Source of the DNA: Rhizobium sp. L43
GTDB lineage: Bacteria > Pseudomonadota > Alphaproteobacteria > Rhizobiales > Rhizobiaceae
DNA length: 64,000 nucleotides
Assembly: GCF_002531725.1 (NCBI RefSeq)
Contig: NZ_NWSQ01000004.1
Location: 124,001 to 188,000 of the forward strand
Direction: 5' to 3'
The notes beneath the pieces are model-generated. The model was not told where the DNA came from. It was given only the letters and a program-made list of their open reading frames with translations, and did no database searches. Shown here one piece after another: positions 53,933-62,592 of this stretch. The translations under genes were made by a program, and so were the position numbers. The first letter of the stretch is position 1. Every line of letters starts with the position of its first letter.

Positions 53933-54673
53933 CTATTCCGGCAGGCGGTAGTCGACGAGCTTGTTTTCCCGCACGATGAACAGCTTGCCCGTCTCCGTCA
54001 CTCCGGGACCGAGCAGCGGCAGGATTGCCTTCGCCACCTCGGAAGGATGCGGCAGCGTCTGCGGGTCTTCGCCGGGCACCGCCTGCGACCGCATGGCGGT
54101 GCGGGTCGCGCCGGGATCGACGCTGGTGATCCTCAGCGGCGTACTTTGGCTCTCGCCGGCCCAGGTGCGCGCCAGCGCCTCGACGGCGGCCTTGGACGCG
54201 GAGTAGGCGCCCCAGAAGGGACGGCACTTATGGGCGGCGCCCGAGGTCAGGATGACGGCGCGGCCAGCATCGGAACGGGCGAGCAGCGGGTCGACCGAGC
54301 GGATCAGCCGCCATGTCGCGGTGACATTGATGGTCATCACCTTCTCGAACACCTTCGCCTCGATATGGCCGATCGGCGAAATCACCCCGAGCACGCCGGC
54401 ATTGGCGACGAGGATGTCGAGCTTGCCCCAGCGCTCGAAGATCGAGCCGCCGAGCGCGTCGATCGCGTTCATGTCGGCTAGGTCGAAGGGCACCAGCGTC
54501 GCCGTGCCACCGACGGCCTTGATCGCATCGTCGAGATCCTCAAGCCCGCCGACCGTGCGGGCGCAGGCAATCACATGGGCGCCGGCTCTGGCAAGCTCCA
54601 GCGCCGTGAAATAGCCGATGCCGCGCGACGCACCGGTGACGAGCGCGATCTTGCCCTCAAGATTGATGTTCAT
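53933..54673 (-). CDS. Short-chain dehydrogenase/reductase
   Basis: This 246-residue SDR has the NAD(P)-binding GASRGIG (residues 15-21), NAGVLG (near 91), the catalytic Ser and YxxxK in GAYSASKAAVEAL (near 155-159) and PGATRT after the active site. The substrate is unknown. It is downstream of purF on the same strand, a pairing seen in other rhizobia. Confidence 0.88.
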   Translation of the reverse strand: MNINLEGKIALVTGASRGIGYFTALELARAGAHVIACARTVGGLEDLDDAIKAVGGTATLVPFDLADMNAIDALGGSIFERWGKLDILVANAGVLGVISPIGHIEAKVFEKVMTINVTATWRLIRSVDPLLARSDAGRAVILTSGAAHKCRPFWGAYSASKAAVEALARTWAGESQSTPLRITSVDPGATRTAMRSQAVPGEDPQTLPHPSEVAKAILPLLGPGVTETGKLFIVRENKLVDYRLPE

Positions 54674-54762
54674 GATGTCGTATTCCCCGACGAAGGGAGA
54701 GGGGTGCGGTGAACCCCTCCGGATGGATGATAGGAAAGCCGGCCCGTGTCAGCCTTTGCTGG

Positions 54763-56253
54763 TCAGCCGTTGCTGGCAAGCATCGAAAGCTTGTTGCCCA
54801 TCGACTCGCCGTTCTTATCGAGCAGGCGGGTCGGATAGTCACCGGTGAAATAGTGGTCGGTGAACTGCGGACGGGCCGGATTGCGATCCTCGCCGCCAAC
54901 GGCACGATAGAGGCCGTTGATCGACAGGAAGGCGAGCGAATCCGCGCCGATATATTTGGCCATCGCCTCGACATCGGCATACTGGTTTGCCAGCAGCTTT
55001 TCGGCATCGGGCGTGTCGATGCCGTAGAAGTCCGGGAAGAAGATCATCGGGCTTGCAACGCGGACATGGACTTCGCGTGCGCCGGCTTCACGGATCATCT
55101 GCACGATCTTGAGAGAGGTCGTGCCGCGCACGATGGAATCGTCCACCAGCACCACGCGCTTGCCTTCGATCATCGCCCGGTTGGCAGAGTGCTTCAGCTT
55201 CACGCCGAAGGCGCGAATCTGTTGCGTCGGCTCGATGAAGGTGCGCCCGACATAATGGTTGCGGATGATGCCGTATTCGAAGGGAATGCCGCTCTGCTGG
55301 GCATAGCCGAGAGCCGCAGGCGTGCCGCCATCCGGCACCGGCACGATCACGTCGGCATCGACGGGCGATTCCTTGGCGAGGTTCATGCCCATGTTCTTGC
55401 GGGTGGTATAGACATTGCGGCCGCCGACGACCGAGTCCGGCCGGGCGAAATAGACATATTCGAACAGGCACAGGCGCTCCGGTTGCGGCTTGCTGGGCTT
55501 GCGTGCATCGATGCTGATCGAGCCGTCAGGCTGGATTTCGCAGATGACGACTTCGCCGTTCTCAACGTCGCGGATGAACTTGGCGCCGATGATGTCGAGC
55601 GCGCAGGTTTCCGAGCAGAAGATCGGCTTGCCGTCGAGTTCGCCCAGCACGAGCGGGCGGATGCCTGTGGGGTCGCGCGCGGCAATCAGCTTGGTGCGCG
55701 TCATCGCGAGCATCGAATAGCCGCCTTCCATCTGGCGGATGGCGTCGATGAAACGATCGGACGTGGAAGCATGACGGGAGCGGGCGATGAGATGCAGGAC
55801 GACTTCGGTATCGGAGGTCGACTGACAGATGGCGCCGGTCGCGATGATCTGGCGGCGCAGCGTCAGGCCGTTGGTGAAATTGCCGTTATGGGCAATGGCG
55901 ATGCCGCCTTCTTCCAATTCGGCAAAGAGCGGCTGCACGTTGCGCATGGCCACTTCGCCCGTCGTCGAGTAGCGCGTATGACCGATCGACATGCTGCCGG
56001 GCAGGCGGGCGAGCGTCATCGGATTGGTATAATGGTCGCCGACCAGGCCCATATGGCGCTCTTGATAAAAGCGCTTGCCGTCGAAGGAGACGATGCCGGC
56101 CGCTTCCTGTCCGCGATGCTGAAGCGCATGCAGGCCAAGAGCGGTGAGTGCCGCGGCATCGGGATGTCCCAAAATTCCGAAAACCCCGCATTCTTCATGC
56201 AGCGTATCTCCGTCGAGCGGATCGTCGGTCGGGATGGCATGGGACTGGTTCAT
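54763..56253 (-). CDS. purF: Amidophosphoribosyltransferase
   Basis: PurF makes 5-phosphoribosylamine from PRPP and glutamine, the first step of purine synthesis. The 496-residue precursor has a short propeptide ending before the N-terminal nucleophile Cys22 in HEECGVFGI, class II glutaminase motifs such as GHTRYSTTG and AHNGNFTN, and the PRPP loop VVLVDDSIVRGTTS (near residue 360). Length and the propeptide match the Bacillus-type group. Confidence 0.95.
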   Translation of the reverse strand: MNQSHAIPTDDPLDGDTLHEECGVFGILGHPDAAALTALGLHALQHRGQEAAGIVSFDGKRFYQERHMGLVGDHYTNPMTLARLPGSMSIGHTRYSTTGEVAMRNVQPLFAELEEGGIAIAHNGNFTNGLTLRRQIIATGAICQSTSDTEVVLHLIARSRHASTSDRFIDAIRQMEGGYSMLAMTRTKLIAARDPTGIRPLVLGELDGKPIFCSETCALDIIGAKFIRDVENGEVVICEIQPDGSISIDARKPSKPQPERLCLFEYVYFARPDSVVGGRNVYTTRKNMGMNLAKESPVDADVIVPVPDGGTPAALGYAQQSGIPFEYGIIRNHYVGRTFIEPTQQIRAFGVKLKHSANRAMIEGKRVVLVDDSIVRGTTSLKIVQMIREAGAREVHVRVASPMIFFPDFYGIDTPDAEKLLANQYADVEAMAKYIGADSLAFLSINGLYRAVGGEDRNPARPQFTDHYFTGDYPTRLLDKNGESMGNKLSMLASNG

Positions 56254-56402
56254 TTCTGCGGGCCTCTGCTCTCACAAGAATGGATCGGCATTTCCAGAAA
56301 TAACTGAAGCCCGGTAGAGCTGGAATGCTCGGCCGGACCCCTCATTCACGTCCCGCTCAAATGGCAATTGCCTTAGGGCGGGTCAAGCTCTTGAACACTG
56401 TG

Positions 56403-57020
56403 TCAATTCGCCGGCTGCTGTGCAGGCGCGGCCGGTGCGTCTTCCGCCGGCGCCTGGTCGCCCGTCGGCGGATTGGTACCTTCCGTTCCCTGTGCCTGCG
56501 GCTGAAGCTTATCACGGATGCTCGCCGGTATCATCTGGGCAAATTGTTCCGGCAGAACCGATTTCAGCTTCACGACCATCGAATCCAGGAAGGGTTTCGA
56601 CTTCGCGTCGTTGACCCAGGCCGGGCGGTGGTCGGCATCGACCAGCCAGTTCCAGAAGGCGACGGCAACGACCAAGAGCAGCACGCCGCGCGCTGCCCCG
56701 AACAGGAAGCCGAGCGTGCGGTCGAGCGCGCCAACGCGGCTGTCGATGATGAAATCGGCGATCTTCATGGTGATGAAGGAGATGACGATCAGCGCGATCA
56801 GGAAGACGACCGCTGCCGAACCGACGATCGCGATGCGGTCGTCATCGGTGTATTTCTTCGCATAGGGCAGCAGGTACGGATAGAGGTAATAAGCCGCCGC
56901 CGCCGAACCGCCCCAGCTCGCGATCGAGAGGATCTCGCGCGAGAAGCCGCGGACCATCGCCAGCACGGCGGAGAAGAGCACGACGCCGATGACAATACCG
57001 TCGAAAATCGTAATGGGCAT
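56403..57020 (-). CDS. cvpA: CvpA-family membrane protein
   Basis: This 205-residue protein has four membrane segments (about residues 5-25, 30-50, 63-85 and 98-125) and the CvpA-type GFSREILSIASW and GALDRTLGFLFGAARG regions, then a Pro/Ala/Gln-rich cytoplasmic tail. CvpA is linked to colicin V export and envelope processes; its precise role is unclear. It lies between radA and purF on the same strand, the usual rhizobial order. Confidence 0.9.
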   Translation of the reverse strand: MPITIFDGIVIGVVLFSAVLAMVRGFSREILSIASWGGSAAAAYYLYPYLLPYAKKYTDDDRIAIVGSAAVVFLIALIVISFITMKIADFIIDSRVGALDRTLGFLFGAARGVLLLVVAVAFWNWLVDADHRPAWVNDAKSKPFLDSMVVKLKSVLPEQFAQMIPASIRDKLQPQAQGTEGTNPPTGDQAPAEDAPAAPAQQPAN

Positions 57021-57110
57021 GTAATTTCAACTCCAGGACTGCCGCTTGGCGGCCGTGTCGCGCCTTATCGTGTGCCTCCTATATCATCACCAATCTTGGC
57101 AATGAAAGGA

Positions 57111-58511
57111 TCAAACCTCGTCTTCCACACGCAGCGCTCCCTTCGACCCGGCAATGCGCGCCACCAGATCCGGCAGGCTTGCGACTTCGCTCCAGCGCCC
57201 GCCGGAGCCCTTCGGCAATTCGGCGGAGGCGGACGGAAGCAGTGCAGCGGAAAAGCCCAGCTTCTCGGCTTCCTTGAGGCGCTGGGCGGTGTGCGCAACC
57301 GGCCGGATGGCACCCGACAGGCTGACTTCGCCGAAATAGACGCAATCGGCAGGAAGGGCAATACCGGCAAGCGAGGAAACGAGCGCCGAGGCGACGGCAA
57401 GATCGGCCGCCGGTTCGGAGATGCGGTAACCGCCGGCGACGTTGAGGTAGACGTCGTGCTGGCCGAGCCGGACGCCGCAATGGGCTTCCAGCACCGCAAG
57501 GATCATCGACAGCCGGGCCGAATCCCAGCCGACCACGGCACGCCGCGGCGTGCCGAGCGAGGTTGGGGCCACCAGCGCCTGCACCTCGACGAGAATGGGG
57601 CGGGTGCCCTCCATGCCGGCGAAGACGGCAGCACCCGGCGATTTTTCGTTGCGCTCGCCGAGGAAGAGCTCCGAGGGATTGGCGACTTCGCGCAAGCCTC
57701 TGTCGGACATTTCGAAGACGCCTATCTCGTCGGTCGGGCCGAAGCGGTTCTTGACCGTGCGCAGGATGCGGTAGTGATGGCCGCGATCGCCTTCGAAATA
57801 GAGCACGGCATCGACCATGTGTTCGACGACGCGCGGGCCGGCGATCTGCCCGTCCTTGGTCACATGCCCGACAAGCACCATGGCAGCCCCGGTCTGCTTG
57901 GCGAAACGGATCATCGCCTGCACGCCGGTGCGCACCTGCGTCACCGTTCCCGGTGCGGATTCGGCAAGTTCGCTCCACAGCGTCTGGATGGAATCGATGA
58001 TGACGAGATCCGGCCTTTTGCCCTCGGCAAGCGTCGCCAGAATATCCTCGACATTGGTTTCGGCCGCCAGCATCACGTCGGTATCGGCCGCCGCAAGGCG
58101 CTGCGCCCGCAGCCGCACCTGCGCCACGGCTTCTTCGCCGGAGACGTAGATGATCTTGTGGCCGCGCCGTGCAAGGGCGGCTGCCGCCTGCATCAGCAGC
58201 GTCGATTTGCCGATGCCGGGATCGCCGCCGATCAGCACTGCCGAGCCGCGCACGAAGCCGCCGCCGAGCGCCCGGTCGAGCTCCGACATGGCGGTGTGGA
58301 TGCGCGGCGCCTCCTCGATCTCGCCCGACAGCGCCGTCAGCGTCACCGGCCGGCCTTTTTTCGGCGTCTTGCCGGGACCGGAGCCGATCCCGCCCATCGG
58401 GTCTTCCTCGACGATGGTGTTCCACTCGCCGCAGTTCTCGCATTTGCCGGCCCAGCGGTTATGAACCGTGCCGCAGCTCTGGCAGATGAATTGTGTCCTG
58501 GCCTTCGCCAT
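57111..58511 (-). CDS. radA: DNA repair protein RadA
   Basis: RadA is a RecA-like ATPase and helicase that helps process recombination intermediates. The 466-residue protein has an N-terminal zinc finger (Cys10, Cys13, Cys24, Cys27), Walker A GGDPGIGKST near residues 95-104, the RadA-specific KNRFG motif near residue 257, and a C-terminal Lon-like domain (FGEVSLSGAIRPV). All expected features are present. Confidence 0.96.
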   Translation of the reverse strand: MAKARTQFICQSCGTVHNRWAGKCENCGEWNTIVEEDPMGGIGSGPGKTPKKGRPVTLTALSGEIEEAPRIHTAMSELDRALGGGFVRGSAVLIGGDPGIGKSTLLMQAAAALARRGHKIIYVSGEEAVAQVRLRAQRLAAADTDVMLAAETNVEDILATLAEGKRPDLVIIDSIQTLWSELAESAPGTVTQVRTGVQAMIRFAKQTGAAMVLVGHVTKDGQIAGPRVVEHMVDAVLYFEGDRGHHYRILRTVKNRFGPTDEIGVFEMSDRGLREVANPSELFLGERNEKSPGAAVFAGMEGTRPILVEVQALVAPTSLGTPRRAVVGWDSARLSMILAVLEAHCGVRLGQHDVYLNVAGGYRISEPAADLAVASALVSSLAGIALPADCVYFGEVSLSGAIRPVAHTAQRLKEAEKLGFSAALLPSASAELPKGSGGRWSEVASLPDLVARIAGSKGALRVEDEV

Positions 58512-58677
58512 CGATTACTCTTTCAGTCCGGGGTTCCCGAGGCAAGCAGACGCGCCGCTTCAACGAATCATTGTCGTGCTTGAGATAATGGCTATCGCGA
58601 CGGATCAAAACTAATGATTTCCCCATCAGCGCGCGCCGTGCCAATCCTTTGCCTTTGCTCATCCGGAACGGTGGAAT

Positions 58678-59313
58678 ATGTTCGATTATTCGCTCGCGCA
58701 CTGGCTTGCATTTCTGTCGGCGGCGGTTTTGCTCAACCTCTCGCCTGGCCCCGACATCGCGTTCATCCTCGGTCACACGATGAGAAGCGGAAAACGCGCC
58801 GGTTTTTCCGCGCTGTTCGGCGTTTGGTCCGGCGCCTGCCTGCACGTGCTGATGGCGGCACTCGGCCTCTCCGCCGTGCTTGCCGCTTCCGCCGTCGCCT
58901 TCTCCGCGGTCAAGTGGATCGGCGCCGCCTATCTCGTCTGGCTCGGCATCCAGGCCTTGCGCGCTGGTGGCGGCAATGGGTTGATAAAGGCTGCCGGTGA
59001 AGAAATGCCGGTCGCAAGGATCTACCGGCAGGGAATTCTGGTGTCGCTGCTCAATCCGAAGGTGGCTATATTCTTTCTGGCCTTCCTGCCGCAATTCGTC
59101 GTCGAAGGGGCAGGGCCGGCATGGGCCCAGCTCATGCTGCATGGTGGGCTCATCATTGTCGTCGCTGCCTTCATCGAGCCGCCGCTCGTCCTTCTCGGAG
59201 GGCGCCTTGCCGATGCGCTCAGGCATAATCAGAAAATCGGGCTATGGCTCGATCGCGGCCTCGGCGCGCTTTTCGTGGCGCTCGGCGTCCGCCTTGCGCT
59301 CAGCAGCCGCTGA
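58678..59313 (+). CDS. LysE-family amino-acid exporter
   Basis: This 211-residue protein has about six membrane segments and the LysE/RhtB N-terminal pattern LNLSPGPDIAFILGHTMRSGKRAG, followed by KWIGAAYLVWLGIQALR and LLNPKVAIFFLAFLPQFV. It probably exports an amino acid such as homoserine, threonine or lysine. It lies between radA and alr, divergent from radA, and converges with alr; this is an insertion in an otherwise conserved block. Confidence 0.88.
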   Translation: MFDYSLAHWLAFLSAAVLLNLSPGPDIAFILGHTMRSGKRAGFSALFGVWSGACLHVLMAALGLSAVLAASAVAFSAVKWIGAAYLVWLGIQALRAGGGNGLIKAAGEEMPVARIYRQGILVSLLNPKVAIFFLAFLPQFVVEGAGPAWAQLMLHGGLIIVVAAFIEPPLVLLGGRLADALRHNQKIGLWLDRGLGALFVALGVRLALSSR

Positions 59314-59320
59314 GAGGAGC

Positions 59321-60484
59321 TTATTCCTCGGCGACATAGCGCCGCTCGTGGCGCAGCCCCATGCTGGTCAGGATCTCGTATCCGATCGTGCCCGCTGCCC
59401 GCGCTACGTCGTCGACCGGCATGTTCTTGCCGAAAAGCTCGACATAGTCCCCGGCGCGCACGGCATTGTCGGGCAGGTCGGTGATATCGAAGATCGTCAG
59501 GTCCATGGTGATCCGGCCGGCAACCGGCACCTTGCGTCCGGCGATGAAACCTTGTCCGCCTTGTGGCACCACCTGGCGCAGCGGCACGCCGCCGCTCGAC
59601 TGGCTGCGCATGTAGCCGTCGGCATAACCGGCCGAAGCGATCGCCAGCCGGCTGTCGCGGCGAAGCTGCAGCGCTCGGCCGTAGCTGACGGTCTCGCCGG
59701 CCTCGACGCTGCGTACCTGGATGATTCGGGCTTCCGCGGTTGCGACCGGCCGCATCGGGTTCGCCATGCCGTTGACCGCTTCGCCGCCATAAAGCGCGAT
59801 GCCGGGTCGTGTCAGGTCGAAATGATAATCTTCGCCGAGAAAAATGCCGGCCGAGGCGGCAAGACTTGAATCGATGCCTTCATAGGCGGCGCTAACCCTG
59901 TGGAATGATTCGAGCTGTCGCTTATTCATCGCATGGCTGGGATCGTCGCCGCAGGCGAGGTGACTCATGACGAGCACCGGCGCGAAACTCGCCGGCCGCG
60001 AGACGTCGTCGGCGAGCGCGATCGCATCGTCCATGCGCAGTCCCAGCCGATTGAAGCCGGTATCGACATGCAGCGCGCAGGGGTAGTCGCCGTAATCGGT
60101 AAGCACCGCCATCCAGAAGGCGAGCTGCTCGTCGGAGGAAATCACCGGCACCAGATCATTGTCGAAGAAGCGCCGCTCGGTGCCCGGCCATATGCCCGAG
60201 AGCACGAAGATGCGCGCCTCGGGCGCATAGAGGCGGAGCGTGACACCCTCGTCGACTGTGGCGACGAAGAAATCGCGAGCACCTGCCATATAAAGCGCTT
60301 CGCCGGCATCCTCGATGCCCATGCCATAGGCATCCGCCTTGACGACTGCCGAGGCGCGCGCCGCACCTGAACGGCGCGCCATGTCGCGCCAGTTTTCCGT
60401 CAGGGCGGTCAGGTCGACGGTCAGCCGCAGGCCCGCGGAAGCGAAAAGATCGTCGTCTTCGAAGGGGATAGGAAAATCTGTCAT
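59321..60484 (-). CDS. alr: Alanine racemase
   Basis: Alr interconverts L- and D-alanine for peptidoglycan. The 387-residue PLP enzyme has Lys49 in VVKADAYG, the catalytic Tyr region TVSYGRAL (near residue 274), HVDTGFNRLG and GRITMDLTIFD. Length is normal. It converges with lysE. In rhizobia alr usually lies close to dnaB and radA; here exporter genes are on each side. Confidence 0.93.
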   Translation of the reverse strand: MTDFPIPFEDDDLFASAGLRLTVDLTALTENWRDMARRSGAARASAVVKADAYGMGIEDAGEALYMAGARDFFVATVDEGVTLRLYAPEARIFVLSGIWPGTERRFFDNDLVPVISSDEQLAFWMAVLTDYGDYPCALHVDTGFNRLGLRMDDAIALADDVSRPASFAPVLVMSHLACGDDPSHAMNKRQLESFHRVSAAYEGIDSSLAASAGIFLGEDYHFDLTRPGIALYGGEAVNGMANPMRPVATAEARIIQVRSVEAGETVSYGRALQLRRDSRLAIASAGYADGYMRSQSSGGVPLRQVVPQGGQGFIAGRKVPVAGRITMDLTIFDITDLPDNAVRAGDYVELFGKNMPVDDVARAAGTIGYEILTSMGLRHERRYVAEE

Positions 60485-60585
60485 GAATCGCCGTGAAGAA
60501 TGGAAGGAAAATCACTTCGCCAGTCTAGAGAGCATTGTGGCCAAGGGGAAGCACAGCGGCCACATACCATCCTTTGCCACCGGCG

Positions 60586-60627
60586 TGATCACTTTTGTTC
60601 AAGACGCGTACCGGCTTCCACGCTAAT
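60586..60627 (+). promoter_or_regulatory. Conserved promoter/operator motif before the araC-type gene
   Basis: TGATCACTTTTGTTCAAGAC (60586-60605) is followed 16 bases later by GCTAAT (60622-60627). The same motif with 18/20 identity and the same spacing to GCTAA lies before azlC. It includes TGATCA and could be an AraC-type operator overlapping a -35 box, with GCTAAT as -10. If GCTAAT is the -10, transcription would start at or near the 60636 ATG. Confidence 0.65.
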
Positions 60628-60635
60628 CTTTCCGG

Positions 60636-61493
60636 ATGCAGAACGTATCGCAGAAAGAGGCGGCAGACGCCATGCCGCTTGCCAACGTGGAATCGGCTCG
60701 CTTCTGGCGGGATAGCCGCTTCCACGACATGGAGTGCCTGAGCGCCACCTTCCTGACGCATGAATATGCGCCGCATGCGCATGATACCTTCAGCATCGGC
60801 GCGATCGAAAGCGGCACCCAGATCGCCACCCTCAGCGGCAGGCGGGAGGAGACCGGTCCGGGCGATCTTTACCTGATCGATCCCGGCGTCATTCACGACG
60901 GCGCTCCCGGCGGCGAGGGCTATCGCTACCGCATGATCTATCCGGATACGCAGCTGTTCATCGACATTCTGGAGGATGTCACCGGCAAGGCCTTCCACGC
61001 GACGCCGTCCTTCGCCGGCGGGCTTCCACGCGATCTGCAGCTCGCCAATGCCTTTCACGCCGCTCATCGGACACTCGAGAGCGGCGCAGGCGCGCTGGAA
61101 TCCGATGAGAGCATGTTCTCGGTGCTGGCGGCGATCTTTGCGCGTCACGGCAGCGCCATCATCGTTCCGGTCGATACACAGGAGCGAAGCGCGGTCGCCC
61201 GCGCCCGCGACTACTTGGTCGAGAATTTCGACAGCGATGTCGGCCTCGATGAGCTGGCCGGTGTGGCGGGATTGAGCCGCGCTCACCTCATCCGCGCTTT
61301 CCGCAAGGAATATCACATCACGCCGCATGCGTTCCTGACGGACCGGCGCGTGCAGGTGGCCCGCCGGCTGCTGCGGCAGGGGTGTGCGCCGGCCGATATC
61401 GCGCTTGAATGCGGCTTCGCCGATCAGGCGCATTTCACCCGACACTTCAAGGCGCGCACGGGCGTAACACCTGGCCAATTCCGCACGGGCTGA
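60636..61493 (+). CDS. AraC-family transcriptional regulator
   Basis: This 285-residue protein has an N-terminal cupin-type ligand domain (EYAPHAHDTFSIG, then PGDLYLIDPGVIHDG) and two C-terminal helix-turn-helices (about residues 185-280: LDELAGVAGLSRAHLIRAFRKEY and APADIALECGFADQAHFTRHFK). It is upstream of azlCD on the same strand, and both share a promoter motif, so it likely controls azlCD and itself. The first ATG (60636) may sit too close to the predicted -10; ATG 60672 (MPLANVES) is an alternative start. Confidence 0.88.
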   Translation: MQNVSQKEAADAMPLANVESARFWRDSRFHDMECLSATFLTHEYAPHAHDTFSIGAIESGTQIATLSGRREETGPGDLYLIDPGVIHDGAPGGEGYRYRMIYPDTQLFIDILEDVTGKAFHATPSFAGGLPRDLQLANAFHAAHRTLESGAGALESDESMFSVLAAIFARHGSAIIVPVDTQERSAVARARDYLVENFDSDVGLDELAGVAGLSRAHLIRAFRKEYHITPHAFLTDRRVQVARRLLRQGCAPADIALECGFADQAHFTRHFKARTGVTPGQFRTG

Positions 61494-61532
61494 TCACTTT
61501 CGTTCAATACAGCCATCCCAGGCTGGGCTAAG
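61491..61532 (+). promoter_or_regulatory. Second copy of the araC/azlCD motif, before azlC
   Basis: TGATCACTTTCGTTCAATAC (61491-61510) is followed 16 bases later by GCTAAG (61527-61532). Two mismatches in 20 separate it from the copy at 60586. It begins within the araC-type stop codon and lies 50 bases before the azlC ATG, which has its own AGGAGG site. It is a candidate target of the AraC regulator. Confidence 0.65.
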
Positions 61533-61560
61533 CCTCCGTGATCCCAATCAGGAGGTTGCC

Positions 61561-62265
61561 ATGTTGCAGTACAGCCGGCGATCCAGCGAATTTATTGCCG
61601 GAACGCGTGCTATTTTTCCGCTTGTTGTCGCCGTCCTGCCGATCGGCCTGGTCTTCGGCGCGGTCGCCGCCACCAAGGGCCTTTCCCCGCTGGAAACGAC
61701 GCTGATGAGTGTCCTTGTCTTTGCCGGCGGATCGCAATTCGTCGCCATGGACATCTGGACGCATCCGGCAAGCTGGGTCGGCGTCGGCTTCGCGGCCCTC
61801 CTGGTCAATATCCGCCACGTGCTGATGAGCGCGTCGATCGGCACGAAGATGCAGTCCTTCTCCGGCGTCAAACGCTATATCGCCATGCTCTTCCTTGCCG
61901 ATGAGCTGTGGGCCATGGCGGAATTCCGCGCCGGCGCCACGCGGCTGACACCCGCCTGGTATGCCGGCATCGTCACGCCTTTCTACCTTACCTGGGTGGG
62001 CTCGTCGCTGACAGGCGCGCTGCTCGGCGCCTTTCTCGGCAATCCTGCCGTCATCGGTCTCGACTTCGCCTTTCCGGCGGTCTTCACCGTACTCGTCATG
62101 GGCTTCTGGAAGGGGCCGGAAACCGGCGCCGTTCTTGCCGCAAGTGGTGTCGCCTCCGTGGCGGTCCATCACTTCGTGCCCGGCGTCTGGTATATCGCCG
62201 CCGGTGCGCTGGCCGGGCTGGCAACGGCCCTCTGGCAGGGCAGGGCGCGGGAGCAGGCGGCATGA
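61561..62265 (+). CDS. azlC: AzlC-family branched-chain amino-acid exporter, large subunit
   Basis: AzlC forms an exporter with AzlD for branched-chain amino acids or analogues. The 234-residue protein has seven to eight membrane segments and the AzlC patterns FPLVVAVLPIGLVFG, VFAGGSQFVAMDIW and LLVNIRHVLMSAS. AGGAGG precedes the ATG. Its stop overlaps azlD (ATGA), the usual azlCD coupling. Confidence 0.9.
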   Translation: MLQYSRRSSEFIAGTRAIFPLVVAVLPIGLVFGAVAATKGLSPLETTLMSVLVFAGGSQFVAMDIWTHPASWVGVGFAALLVNIRHVLMSASIGTKMQSFSGVKRYIAMLFLADELWAMAEFRAGATRLTPAWYAGIVTPFYLTWVGSSLTGALLGAFLGNPAVIGLDFAFPAVFTVLVMGFWKGPETGAVLAASGVASVAVHHFVPGVWYIAAGALAGLATALWQGRAREQAA

Positions 62266-62564
62266 CGCTCGATCTCGACACCTTGATCGCCATTCTTGCG
62301 ATGGCCGCCGCCACGGTCTTCACCCGTATCAGCGGCCTCGTATTGATCCGTCACGTCGAAATGGATGAGCGCCGGAGGACCGCGATCGAGGCCATTCCCC
62401 CGGCCGTGCTGATGGCCGTCATTGCGCCCACCGCTTTTGCGACCGGCTGGGCCGAGGCGCTGGCATGTGCGGCAACGGCGGTGGCCGCACGCCGCTTGCC
62501 GATGCTGGCCAGCATCGTGGTCGGCGTTGCGACGGTGGCTTTGCTCCGGGCTGCGGGCCTCTGA
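62262..62564 (+). CDS. azlD: AzlD-family exporter, small subunit
   Basis: This 100-residue membrane protein has about four helices, starting LIAILAMAAATVFTRISGLVL with ISG and ending VAARRLPMLASIVVGVATVALL, as in AzlD. It pairs with AzlC, with which it overlaps by 4 bases, and probably exports a branched-chain amino acid. It is convergent with dnaB. Confidence 0.88.
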   Translation: MTLDLDTLIAILAMAAATVFTRISGLVLIRHVEMDERRRTAIEAIPPAVLMAVIAPTAFATGWAEALACAATAVAARRLPMLASIVVGVATVALLRAAGL

Positions 62565-62570
62565 CGGAAA

Positions 62571-62592
62571 TTGACGCGGAAGCCCGCGTCAA
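62571..62592. terminator. Possible bidirectional terminator between azlD and dnaB
   Basis: TTGACGCGG (62571-62579) pairs perfectly with CCGCGTCAA (62584-62592) around AAGC. The right arm covers the dnaB stop codon. The T-runs are short, so strength is uncertain. Confidence 0.4.

Noticed and set aside
56325-58583. 752-codon plus-strand frame across cvpA and radA
   Set aside because: It spans two real genes on the other strand and shows Arg/Gly/Asp-rich shadow sequence.
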